From assembly GCF_000155975.1 (NCBI RefSeq), contig NZ_GG730300.1:350159-414158 (forward strand): a stretch of 64,000 nt of DNA, given 5' to 3'. The position numbers were made by a program, and so were the translations under genes. The stretch is from Citrobacter youngae ATCC 29220 (GTDB lineage Bacteria; Pseudomonadota; Gammaproteobacteria; Enterobacterales; Enterobacteriaceae). Shown here piece by piece: positions 9,567 to 18,917 of this stretch (position 1 is its first letter; each line of letters begins with the position of its first letter). The notes beneath the pieces were generated by a model. The model saw only the letters and a program-made list of their open reading frames with translations, had not been told where the DNA came from and ran no database searches.

Positions 9567-10211
9567 ATGGAACAGAATAAAGGTTTTTGGTATGCCGACT
9601 GGTCGTTCCCGATCTTCGTTGGCCTGCTCTCATCCGGCGTGTTTGCCGGAACGCATATGTACTACCTGTACGGGATCGGCGCATTCAACGAAGTAGCGTT
9701 CGTGGCGATGTTGAAAGCGGGAATGGACACCGGCTCCTACGGCGCGGTGGCGGCATTTGGCGCCAGCTTCCTGTTTGCCCGCATCATTGAAGGTTCGCTG
9801 GTGGGGATTCTGGATATCGGCGGGGCGATTCAGACCGGGGTCGGGTTAGGCGTTCCGGCGCTGCTGCTGGGCGCGGGCATTATCTTCCCGGTTGCCAACT
9901 TCGCAGCCTCGCTGGTTACCGGTCTGGTGATTGGTCTGGCGATTGGTTACATCATCATTCTGGCGCGTAAGTTCACCATCAATCAGAGTGACTCAACCTA
10001 CGGAGCGGACGTGATGATGGGGGCTGGTAACGCTTCAGGCCGCTTCCTTGGTCCCTTGATCATCCTCAGCGCGATGACGGCCTCCATTCCGATTGGCGTG
10101 GGTTCGCTGCTTGGCGCGCTGCTGTTTTATATCTGGCAAAAACCGATCACCGGCGGGGCGATTCTCGGCGCGATGATCCTCGGCTCCATCTTCCCGATTG
10201 CCATTAGTTGA
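9567..10211 (+). CDS. DUF4310 family integral membrane protein
   Basis: Polytopic inner-membrane protein, 214 residues, with about six helices, several rich in glycine and alanine (for example ALLLGAGIIFPVANFAASLVTG). It starts 11 bases after DUF4311 behind a CGGAGG ribosome site, so the two are surely co-translated. The paired occurrence of DUF4310 and DUF4311 suggests a hetero-oligomeric permease. No ATP-binding subunit, EIIC motif or ion-coupling signature is recognisable in the pair. Confidence 0.85.
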   Translation: MEQNKGFWYADWSFPIFVGLLSSGVFAGTHMYYLYGIGAFNEVAFVAMLKAGMDTGSYGAVAAFGASFLFARIIEGSLVGILDIGGAIQTGVGLGVPALLLGAGIIFPVANFAASLVTGLVIGLAIGYIIILARKFTINQSDSTYGADVMMGAGNASGRFLGPLIILSAMTASIPIGVGSLLGALLFYIWQKPITGGAILGAMILGSIFPIAIS

Positions 10212-10231
10212 TGGTGTGTCGTTGTAGATTT

Positions 10232-10267
10232 GTAGGCCGGATAAGGCGGTTACGCCGCCATCCGGCA
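10232..10267. repeat. REP element inside the cassette operon
   Basis: One REP unit, GTAGGCCGGATAAGGCGG...CGCCATCCGGCA, in the 68-base gap between the transporter genes and the catabolic genes. It ends 12 bases before the amidohydrolase ATG, directly against its ribosome site. Confidence 0.9.
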
Positions 10268-10279
10268 AAGGAGAGAGAC

Positions 10280-11413
10280 ATGTTTGATTTACTCCTGCGC
10301 CGTGCGCGTCTGGTCGACGACACGCTGACTAATATTGCCCTTCAGGATGGCAAAATCGCGGCGTTGGGTGACGTTGATGGCCCGGCGCTGAAAACCATCG
10401 ACCTGCGCGGCGAATGTTACGTCAGCGCGGGGTGGATTGATTCCCACGTTCACTGCTACCCGAAATCGCCGATTTACCACGACGAACCGGACAGCGTGGG
10501 TATTGCCACTGGCGTTACCACCGTGGTGGATGCCGGGAGCACTGGCGCTGATGATATTGACGATTTTTACACGCTGACTCGTGACGCGGCTACCGAGGTT
10601 TATGCGCTGCTGAACATTTCGCGCGTTGGGCTTATCGCCCAAAACGAGCTGGCTAACATGGCCAACGTTGACGCTGATGCGGTGCGGCAGGCGGTGAAAC
10701 GTCACCCGGACTTTATCGTCGGCCTGAAGGCGCGCATGAGCAGTAGCGTAGTCGGTGAAAACGGCATCACGCCGCTGGAGCGCGCCAAAGCGATGCAGGC
10801 GCAGAACGGCGGCCTGCCGCTGATGGTGCACATCGGCAACAACCCGCCGGACCTGGATGAGATCGCCGAGCGTCTGACCGCGGGCGACATTATTACCCAC
10901 TGCTACAACGGTAAGCCGAACCGTATTCTGACGCCGCAGGGCGAGCTGCGGGCGTCAGTGACGCGGGCGATTTCGCGCGGGGTGCGTCTGGACGTTGGGC
11001 ATGGCACCGCCAGTCTGAGCTTTGCGGTGGCGAAACGCGCTATCGGCCTGGGCATTTTGCCGCACACCATCAGCTCGGATATTTATTGCCGCAACCGCAT
11101 CAGCGGCCCGGTGCATTCCCTGGCGAATGTGATGTCGAAATTTCTCGCTATTGGCATGTCGCTTCCGCAGGTCATTGAATGCGTGACCGCCCATGCCGCC
11201 GACGGCCTGCGACTGAAAAATAAGGGCCGACTGCAGATCGGTCTGGATGCCGATTTAACCCTCTTTACGCTTAAGCGCCAGCCAACCGTGCTGGTGGATG
11301 CAGAAAACGACAGCCTGCAGGCTGAACAACTGCTGGTGCCGCTTGCCGCAATACGTGCGGGCAAGGGCTATATGACCGAACAAGGGAGCGCGGAACATGC
11401 CTTCGATTTTTGA
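10280..11413 (+). CDS. Amidohydrolase/deacetylase-family metallohydrolase (EF_0837-like)
   Basis: Cytoplasmic metal-dependent hydrolase of the amidohydrolase superfamily, 377 residues. The metal site is complete: HxH at His56/His58 (DSHVHCY), a probable carbamylated Lys150 (VGLKAR), His184 (MVHIGN), His207 (THCYNG) and Asp267 (SSDIYC). The start at 10280 has AAAGGAGAGAG upstream; the frame is open further left but only through the REP. With an ammonia-lyase and aldolase downstream, it probably removes an N-acyl or N-carbamoyl group from an amino-sugar acid. The exact bond is not visible from sequence. Confidence 0.87.
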   Translation: MFDLLLRRARLVDDTLTNIALQDGKIAALGDVDGPALKTIDLRGECYVSAGWIDSHVHCYPKSPIYHDEPDSVGIATGVTTVVDAGSTGADDIDDFYTLTRDAATEVYALLNISRVGLIAQNELANMANVDADAVRQAVKRHPDFIVGLKARMSSSVVGENGITPLERAKAMQAQNGGLPLMVHIGNNPPDLDEIAERLTAGDIITHCYNGKPNRILTPQGELRASVTRAISRGVRLDVGHGTASLSFAVAKRAIGLGILPHTISSDIYCRNRISGPVHSLANVMSKFLAIGMSLPQVIECVTAHAADGLRLKNKGRLQIGLDADLTLFTLKRQPTVLVDAENDSLQAEQLLVPLAAIRAGKGYMTEQGSAEHAFDF

Positions 11414-12515
11414 GAAATACGCTTTAAAACAGGTGATTAACACATCAGGCCGGATGACGGCGCTGGGTGTCTCTACGCCGCGACCCGAAGTGGTTCAGGC
11501 CGCGATGGCGGGGATGAACCAATACTTCGAGATGAAAGACCTGGTGAATAAAACCGGCGACTACATCGCGAAATTGCTGGAAGTGGAAGGGGCTACTGTT
11601 GTCTCCTGCGCCTCGGCGGGAATCGCTCTGTCGGTGGCAGGCGTGCTGGTTAAAGACAGCGACTGGCTGCTGGAGAACCTGCACGTCACGCCCATCGAGA
11701 ACAACGAAATCGTGTTGCCCAGAGGCCACAACGTCAACTTTGGCGCTCCGGTGGGCACCATGGTGGCGCTTGGCGGCGGCAAGTTAGTTGAAGCGGGTTA
11801 TGCCAACGAATGTTCCGCGGCGCAGCTGGCGGCGGCTATCACACCGCGCACCGCGGCCATTCTGTATATCAAATCTCACCACTGCGTACAGAAAAGTATG
11901 CTCAGCGTGGAGCAGGCCGCGGTGGTGGCGCGCACGCATAATTTGCCGCTGATCGTGGACGCGGCGGCGGAAGAAGATTTGCAGTGCTACTACCAGGTTG
12001 GCGCAGATCTGGTGATTTATAGCGGCGCGAAGGCAATTGAAGGGCCAACCAGCGGTCTGGTGATCGGCAAAACCCAGTACGTAGAGTGGGTGAAGCGCCA
12101 GACGGCAGGGATTGGCCGGGCAATGAAGGTCGGCAAAGAGGGGATCCTTGGCCTGACCTGCGCTATTGAACTGTACCTCAACGCGCAGAAAGAGAGCGGC
12201 GCGGAAATGGTCGAGAAAATGACGCCGTTTATCAATACGTTGAACCAGCTTCACGGCGTGAGCGCCCGCGTGGTGTGGGACAGCGCAGGGCGCGACATCG
12301 CGCGCACGGAAATTAAGTTTGACGAAGTGGTAACCGGGATCGCCACGGGTGATCTGGTCGACGCGCTGAAACAGGGGGAGTACGCGATTTACTTCCGCGG
12401 TTACAAAGCCAATGAAGGCATTATCGAAGCCGATGTGCGCAGCGTCGATCGCGCGCAGCTGGAGATTGTGGCTCGTCGAATTGGCGAAGTGATTTCGCAG
12501 GAGAAAAACGCATGA
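11397..12515 (+). CDS. DgaE-like pyridoxal-phosphate-dependent ammonia-lyase
   Basis: PLP enzyme of the selenocysteine-synthase-like fold, 372 residues. The Schiff-base lysine is Lys212 in IYSGAKAIEGPTSG; Asp188 (IVDAAAEE) probably contacts the cofactor ring nitrogen. The family includes Salmonella DgaE, which converts D-glucosaminate 6-phosphate to 2-keto-3-deoxygluconate 6-phosphate plus ammonia. It overlaps the amidohydrolase gene by 17 bases and the next gene by 4, so the three catabolic enzymes are tightly coupled. The precise substrate here is inferred. Confidence 0.86.
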   Translation: MPSIFEKYALKQVINTSGRMTALGVSTPRPEVVQAAMAGMNQYFEMKDLVNKTGDYIAKLLEVEGATVVSCASAGIALSVAGVLVKDSDWLLENLHVTPIENNEIVLPRGHNVNFGAPVGTMVALGGGKLVEAGYANECSAAQLAAAITPRTAAILYIKSHHCVQKSMLSVEQAAVVARTHNLPLIVDAAAEEDLQCYYQVGADLVIYSGAKAIEGPTSGLVIGKTQYVEWVKRQTAGIGRAMKVGKEGILGLTCAIELYLNAQKESGAEMVEKMTPFINTLNQLHGVSARVVWDSAGRDIARTEIKFDEVVTGIATGDLVDALKQGEYAIYFRGYKANEGIIEADVRSVDRAQLEIVARRIGEVISQEKNA

Positions 12516-13252
12516 AACTGACCCCTAACTTTTATCGTGACCGCGTCTGCCTGAACGTGCTGGCAGGTTCCAAAGAGAATGCGCGGGAGATTTACGCGGC
12601 GGCGGAAGGGCACGTGCTGGTCGGCGTACTGTCAAAAAATTATCCGGATGTCGCAAGTGCGGTAGCGGATATGCAGGAATACGCGGCGCTTATCGACAAC
12701 GCGCTGTCCGTGGGCCTGGGCGCAGGCGATCCAAACCAGTCGGCAATGGTTAGTGAGATTTCCCGTCAGGTGCAGCCCCAGCATGTTAATCAGGTATTTA
12801 CCGGCGTGGCGACCAGCCGCGCGCTGCTGGGCCAGCAGGAGACGGTGGTCAACGGTCTGGTTTCACCAACCGGCACGCCGGGCCTGGTAAAGATTTCCAC
12901 CGGTCCGCTAAGCAGCAAAGCGCCGGACGGCATTGTGCCGGTAGAAACCGCGATTGCGCTGCTCAAAGATATGGGCGGTAGCTCGATTAAATACTTCCCG
13001 ATGGGCGGTCTGCAATGCCGTGAGGAGTACATCGCGGTCGCACAGGCCTGCGCGCGTCATGACTTCTGGCTGGAGCCAACCGGCGGGATCGATCTGGATA
13101 ATTTCACGGAAATCCTGCAGATCGCCCTGGATGCCGGAGTGAGCAAAATCATTCCTCACATCTATAGTTCGATTATTGATAAGGTGAGTGGTAACACCCG
13201 CCCGGACGACGTACGCCAGCTGATGGCGATGACCCGGGCCTGCGTAGGCTAA
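12512..13252 (+). CDS. DgaF-like 2-keto-3-deoxy-6-phosphogluconate aldolase
   Basis: KDGP_aldolase family TIM-barrel enzyme, 246 residues, expected to split KDPG to pyruvate and glyceraldehyde 3-phosphate. Lys160 in GGSSIKYFPMGG is the likely Schiff-base lysine; the phosphate-binding end EPTGGID follows. The start overlaps the stop of the DgaE-like gene (ATGA). It is unrelated in sequence to the short Eda aldolase. It closes the pathway into central metabolism. Confidence 0.87.
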   Translation: MKLTPNFYRDRVCLNVLAGSKENAREIYAAAEGHVLVGVLSKNYPDVASAVADMQEYAALIDNALSVGLGAGDPNQSAMVSEISRQVQPQHVNQVFTGVATSRALLGQQETVVNGLVSPTGTPGLVKISTGPLSSKAPDGIVPVETAIALLKDMGGSSIKYFPMGGLQCREEYIAVAQACARHDFWLEPTGGIDLDNFTEILQIALDAGVSKIIPHIYSSIIDKVSGNTRPDDVRQLMAMTRACVG

Positions 13253-13273
13253 CTGACTGATGAGGAAACTGAC

Positions 13274-15187
13274 GTGCGATTCCCCAACCAACGTTTAGCG
13301 CAGCTGTTTGGCATGCTGCAAAACGAAGCGCTTCCGCAGGACGAGCTGGCGCAGCGGTTGTCGGTTTCCACACGCACCGTACGGGCGGACATCAGCGCGC
13401 TAAACGCGCTGCTCACCCAGTACGGCGCGCAGTTTATTCTCAGCCGGGGTAACGGTTATCAGCTCAAAATTGACGACCCGGCAAGCTATCACGCCCTGCA
13501 AACGCAGCGGCCCGACGCGTTGCTGCGTATCCCACGAACCAGCCAGGAACGGATCCACTGGCTGGTGGTTCGTTTTCTTACGTCGGCCTTTTCGCTGAAG
13601 CTGGAAGATTTGGCTGATGAATGGTTTATCAGCCGCGCGACGCTGCAAAACGATATGGCAGAGGTGCGCGAGCATCTGCAACGTTATCATCTGACGCTGG
13701 AAACGCGCCCGCGTCACGGTATGAAGCTGTTCGGCAGCGAGATGGCAATCCGTGCCTGTTTGACCGACCTGCTATGGACGCTGGCGCAGCAGGATCCGCA
13801 GCACCCGTTAGTCACGCAAGAGGCGCTGAATGCCGGGCTTCCTGAACAGCTGCAGCCCGTTTTGCAGGACATTTTCGCCCGTTTTCATATTCGCCTGACC
13901 GATGAGGGCGAGCTGTTTTTGCGCTTGTACTGCGCGGTGGCGGTACGGCGGATTAGCGAAGGGTATCCCCTTCCGGAGTTTGCCGCAGAAGAAGCTGAGC
14001 CATCGGTGTGCCTGGCCACGCGGGAAATCGCGGCGGTATTGCACCGCCTGGCGGACAAACCGCTTTCCGTTGCCGAAGAGAACTGGCTGCAGGTGCATAT
14101 CGCCGCCCGCCAGGTACAAGAGATCGCTCCCAGCGCCATCAATGCGGATGATGACGAAGCGCTGGTCAATTACATCCTGCGGTTTATCAACAGCCAGTAC
14201 AACTACAACCTGTTGAATGACAAACAGTTGCATGCCGATCTGCTGACGCATATTAAGACGATGATTACCCGGGTGCGTTACCAGATAATGATCCCCAATC
14301 CGCTGCTGGAAAATATTAAACAGCATTACCCCATGGCGTGGGACATGACGCTGGCCGCCGTTTCGGGATGGGGAAAATATACGCCGTACACCATCAGTGA
14401 AAATGAGATTGGCTTCCTCGTGCTGCATATCGGCGTTGGGCTGGAGCGTAGTTACAACATTGGTTACCAAAGGCAGCCGAAAGTTCTGCTGGTATGCGAC
14501 GCCGGAAATGCGATGGCGCGAATGATTGAGGCGGTGCTGGCGCGTAAGTATCCGCAGATAGACATCGTCGATACCGTCACGCTGCGCGACTACGAACAGC
14601 GGGAAAGCATCAGCGAAGACTTTGTTATCTCTACCGCGCGGGTGGGGGAAAAAGATAAGCCGGTGGTGATGATTGCCCCGTTCCCTACCGATTATCAACT
14701 GGAGCAGATTGGCAAACTGGTGCTGGTCGACAGAACCCGTCCGTGGATGTTGAACAAATTCTTCGATGCCGACCATTTCCGCGTTATCGATGGCCCCATG
14801 GATCAACAGACGTTGTTCAATACATTATGCCGTCAGCTGCAGGATGAAGGTTTTGTCGATGCGGAGTTTCTGGATTCGGTGGTTGAGCGTGAGGCCATCG
14901 TCAGCACCATGCTGGGCGACAGTATTGCCCTGCCGCACTCACTCGGTCTGTTGGCTAAGAAAACGGTGGTCTACACCATCCTCGCTCCGCAGGGTATAGC
15001 CTGGGGGGATGAAACGGCGCACGTGATCTTCCTGCTCGCCATCAGCAAAAGCGAGTATGAAGAGGCGATGGCGATATATGATATTTTCGTCACCTTCCTG
15101 CGTGAACGGGCCATGACGCGACTCTGCGCATGCCGGAATTTCACCGAGTTCAAAACGGTCGCCATGGAGTGCGTGAGTCGTTTTTGA
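13274..15187 (+). CDS. PRD-containing transcriptional activator with EIIB and EIIA domains
   Basis: Regulator of 637 residues, MtlR/LicR-type. Order: N-terminal HTH_11 (about 5-60, LAQRLSVSTRTVRADI), a second Mga-type HTH (about 85-170), PRD1 (about 190-290), PRD2 (about 295-400), a galactitol-like EIIB domain with Cys408 (VCDAGNA) and an EIIA domain with His555 (IALPHSL). These let the PTS control activity by phosphorylation. The start codon is GTG, 22 bases after the aldolase gene, behind TGAGGAAAC. As last gene of the cassette it most likely activates that operon through the palindrome at 7667-7686. Confidence 0.88.
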   Translation: MRFPNQRLAQLFGMLQNEALPQDELAQRLSVSTRTVRADISALNALLTQYGAQFILSRGNGYQLKIDDPASYHALQTQRPDALLRIPRTSQERIHWLVVRFLTSAFSLKLEDLADEWFISRATLQNDMAEVREHLQRYHLTLETRPRHGMKLFGSEMAIRACLTDLLWTLAQQDPQHPLVTQEALNAGLPEQLQPVLQDIFARFHIRLTDEGELFLRLYCAVAVRRISEGYPLPEFAAEEAEPSVCLATREIAAVLHRLADKPLSVAEENWLQVHIAARQVQEIAPSAINADDDEALVNYILRFINSQYNYNLLNDKQLHADLLTHIKTMITRVRYQIMIPNPLLENIKQHYPMAWDMTLAAVSGWGKYTPYTISENEIGFLVLHIGVGLERSYNIGYQRQPKVLLVCDAGNAMARMIEAVLARKYPQIDIVDTVTLRDYEQRESISEDFVISTARVGEKDKPVVMIAPFPTDYQLEQIGKLVLVDRTRPWMLNKFFDADHFRVIDGPMDQQTLFNTLCRQLQDEGFVDAEFLDSVVEREAIVSTMLGDSIALPHSLGLLAKKTVVYTILAPQGIAWGDETAHVIFLLAISKSEYEEAMAIYDIFVTFLRERAMTRLCACRNFTEFKTVAMECVSRF

Positions 15188-15208
15188 GAGGTGCTATCCA
15201 GAATTCGA

Positions 15209-15241
15209 TGTAATGCGAATGTAATGCTAAACTGCATTACA
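15209..15241. promoter_or_regulatory. Triple TGTAATGC operator of the toxin-antitoxin pair
   Basis: TGTAATGC occurs at 15209-15216 and 15220-15227, spaced one helical turn (11 bases), and inverted as GCATTACA at 15234-15241. It lies 24-56 bases before the antitoxin ATG. Such repeats are typical binding sites for RelB/DinJ-type ribbon-helix-helix antitoxins in autoregulation. Confidence 0.7.
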
Positions 15242-15264
15242 CATTCGATTCTACTGGAGGCATA

Positions 15265-15507
15265 ATGGCCACGCTGAACGTCCGTCTGGATGACAAACTT
15301 AAAAATGAGGCTTATGCCGTGCTGGAAAAACTGAACATTACTCCAACGGAAGCCGTGCGATTACTGTTTCAGTACGTCGCGGAAACGGGACGCATGCCAG
15401 TGAAAACCGTCACCCTTAGCGACAGTGAAGATGAATTGATTCAGACAGTTCGGGAGAGACTGGCTAGTCCGCAAAAGGGAATCAAGGTTAGTCTGGATGA
15501 CTTATGA
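15265..15507 (+). CDS. RelB/DinJ-family antitoxin
   Basis: Antitoxin of 80 residues. The N-terminus (TLNVRLDDKLKNEA) is the ribbon-helix-helix strand and helix of the RelB/DinJ family, expected to bind the TGTAATGC repeats upstream. The C-terminal half (about 48-80, acidic) should wrap the toxin. TGGAGG precedes the ATG. It overlaps the toxin gene by 11 bases, the usual arrangement. Confidence 0.9.
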   Translation: MATLNVRLDDKLKNEAYAVLEKLNITPTEAVRLLFQYVAETGRMPVKTVTLSDSEDELIQTVRERLASPQKGIKVSLDDL

Positions 15508-15781
15508 ACTGGAATTCGACCCAAGAGCCTTAAAAGAGTGGCATAAACTGGGCGGGACGGTGAAGGCTCAGCTTAAGAAGAAGTTGGCCGATGTGCTATT
15601 GAACCCCAGAATTGACTCTGCTCGTTTAAACGGTCTTCCTGACTGCTATAAAATTAAGCTTAAATCTTCCGGCTATCGTCTGGTGTACCAGGTGCGGGAT
15701 GAGGTTGTGATCGTGTTTGTTGTTGCGGTCGGCAAGCGAGAACATTCAGCCGTTTATCACGATGCGAACAAACGGCTTTAG
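15497..15781 (+). CDS. RelE/ParE-family toxin
   Basis: Toxin of 94 residues, RelE type. The fold signature YELEFDPRALKEW at the start, the basic middle and the C-terminal RLVYQVRDEVVIVFVVAVGKRE strand set are typical of RelE mRNA interferases that cut mRNA in the ribosomal A site. Arg and Lys candidates and a C-terminal Tyr (SAVYHDA) are present, so it looks intact. The stop codon is only three bases from the stop of the convergent nrdG gene. Confidence 0.9.
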   Translation: MTYELEFDPRALKEWHKLGGTVKAQLKKKLADVLLNPRIDSARLNGLPDCYKIKLKSSGYRLVYQVRDEVVIVFVVAVGKREHSAVYHDANKRL

Positions 15782-15784
15782 CGA

Positions 15785-16249
15785 TCAACGCAAATGATGT
15801 ACAACCTGGTTGCTGCTGCCGCGCCAGATCAGCGCCGGGTCTTTGAGGTCCTGCATAAATTTGCCATCGACCAGCACGTTGATGAGATCGACCACCTGCA
15901 TCTGCGCGGCGTTGAGTTCATCGAGCTTGTAGCCGGTCCACACCCAGATATCTTTTCCCGGACATTCAGCGCGAATACGCTGTACTAGTTGCAGAATATC
16001 CGGCACGTTTTGCGGATGCAGCGGATCGCCGCCCGACAGCGAAATTCCCTGGCGGTGAATGCGCGTATCATTGAGATCGGCAACGATCTTATCTTCCATC
16101 TCTTTGGTAAACGGCTCGCCGGAGTTCAGCCGCCAGGTGCTTTTGTTATAGCAGCCGGGGCATTCGTGCACGCACCCGGAGACAAACAGGGTGCAGCGGG
16201 TTCCTGGGCCGTTGACGATGTCGACAGGGTAGTATTGATGGTAGCGCAT
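15785..16249 (-). CDS. nrdG: Anaerobic ribonucleotide reductase activating protein
   Basis: Radical SAM activase, 154 residues, which generates the glycyl radical on NrdD. The CxxxCxxC iron-sulfur motif is CVHECPGC near residue 26-33, followed by the GGDP SAM motif (SLSGGDPLHP). It is downstream of nrdD in the same direction, separated by a REP pair. Confidence 0.97.
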   Translation of the reverse strand: MRYHQYYPVDIVNGPGTRCTLFVSGCVHECPGCYNKSTWRLNSGEPFTKEMEDKIVADLNDTRIHRQGISLSGGDPLHPQNVPDILQLVQRIRAECPGKDIWVWTGYKLDELNAAQMQVVDLINVLVDGKFMQDLKDPALIWRGSSNQVVHHLR

Positions 16250-16269
16250 AGAGGATGTCCAGAAAGCAG

Positions 16270-16351
16270 GTAGGCCGGATAAGGTGCTTGCACCGCATCC
16301 GGCAACATTGTGATGCCTGATGGCGACGCTATTGCGTCTTATCAGGCCTAC
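16270..16351. repeat. REP pair between nrdD and nrdG
   Basis: Two facing REP units, GTAGGCCGGATAAGG... (about 16270-16304) and TGCCTGATGGCGACGC...ATCAGGCCTAC (about 16313-16351). They sit within the nrdDG operon and could stabilise the upstream nrdD message. Confidence 0.9.
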
Positions 16352-16369
16352 GGCCTTTGCAAACGGAAA

Positions 16370-18508
<2,139 letters not shown>

Positions 18509-18672
18509 GATCACTCCATATTTATAAGAACAGGTTATCCACAGAGGTTGGGGAAGCGGTCATGGCTTTATTCATCTCTATTGCCAATGACTTCCCGCAA
18601 TCCTGACCCACGTTATCCACAATTTCACCGTGAAGCGGTGCATTGTAGTTGTAGCAATTGTAGTCGATTAAT

Positions 18673-18686
18673 ACAACATATTGGGT
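18673..18686 (-). promoter_or_regulatory. Possible NrdR box upstream of nrdD
   Basis: On the minus strand this reads ACCCAATATGTTGT, resembling the NrdR consensus ACACWATATATWGTGT. It lies at the expected start of transcription, downstream of the FNR boxes. A looser AT-rich partner sequence follows nearer the gene. Weak evidence. Confidence 0.4.
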
Positions 18687-18713
18687 CGGCGTGCATTTTA
18701 AGTTCTATATGTA

Positions 18714-18758
18714 GTGATTTGCATCAAGGATGTTTACGATTTTTTTGATGTAGCGCAA
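18714..18758 (-). promoter_or_regulatory. Two FNR boxes controlling nrdDG
   Basis: GTGAT-TTGC-ATCAA (18714-18727) matches nine of ten FNR positions. TTGAT-GTAG-CGCAA (18745-18758) is a weaker second site. The centres are 31 bases apart, the same spacing as the known E. coli nrdDG FNR sites at -33.5 and -64.5, which predicts a start of transcription near 18687. The rest of the 18509-18917 gap holds no gene that I can support. Confidence 0.7.
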
Positions 18759-18917
18759 AGTAAAAATCGGAGCGTACAGATGACGGGCGCTACAGCCGAT
18801 TGTAAATTGCCCCTGGAAAATTCTGATTAATTATTCAGCAAAAACAGGAAGGTAAGCCGAGCCTGTGCAACAAGGCCCGGTAGCGCTATGCGTACCGGGC
18901 TTGAACATCATTGCAAG

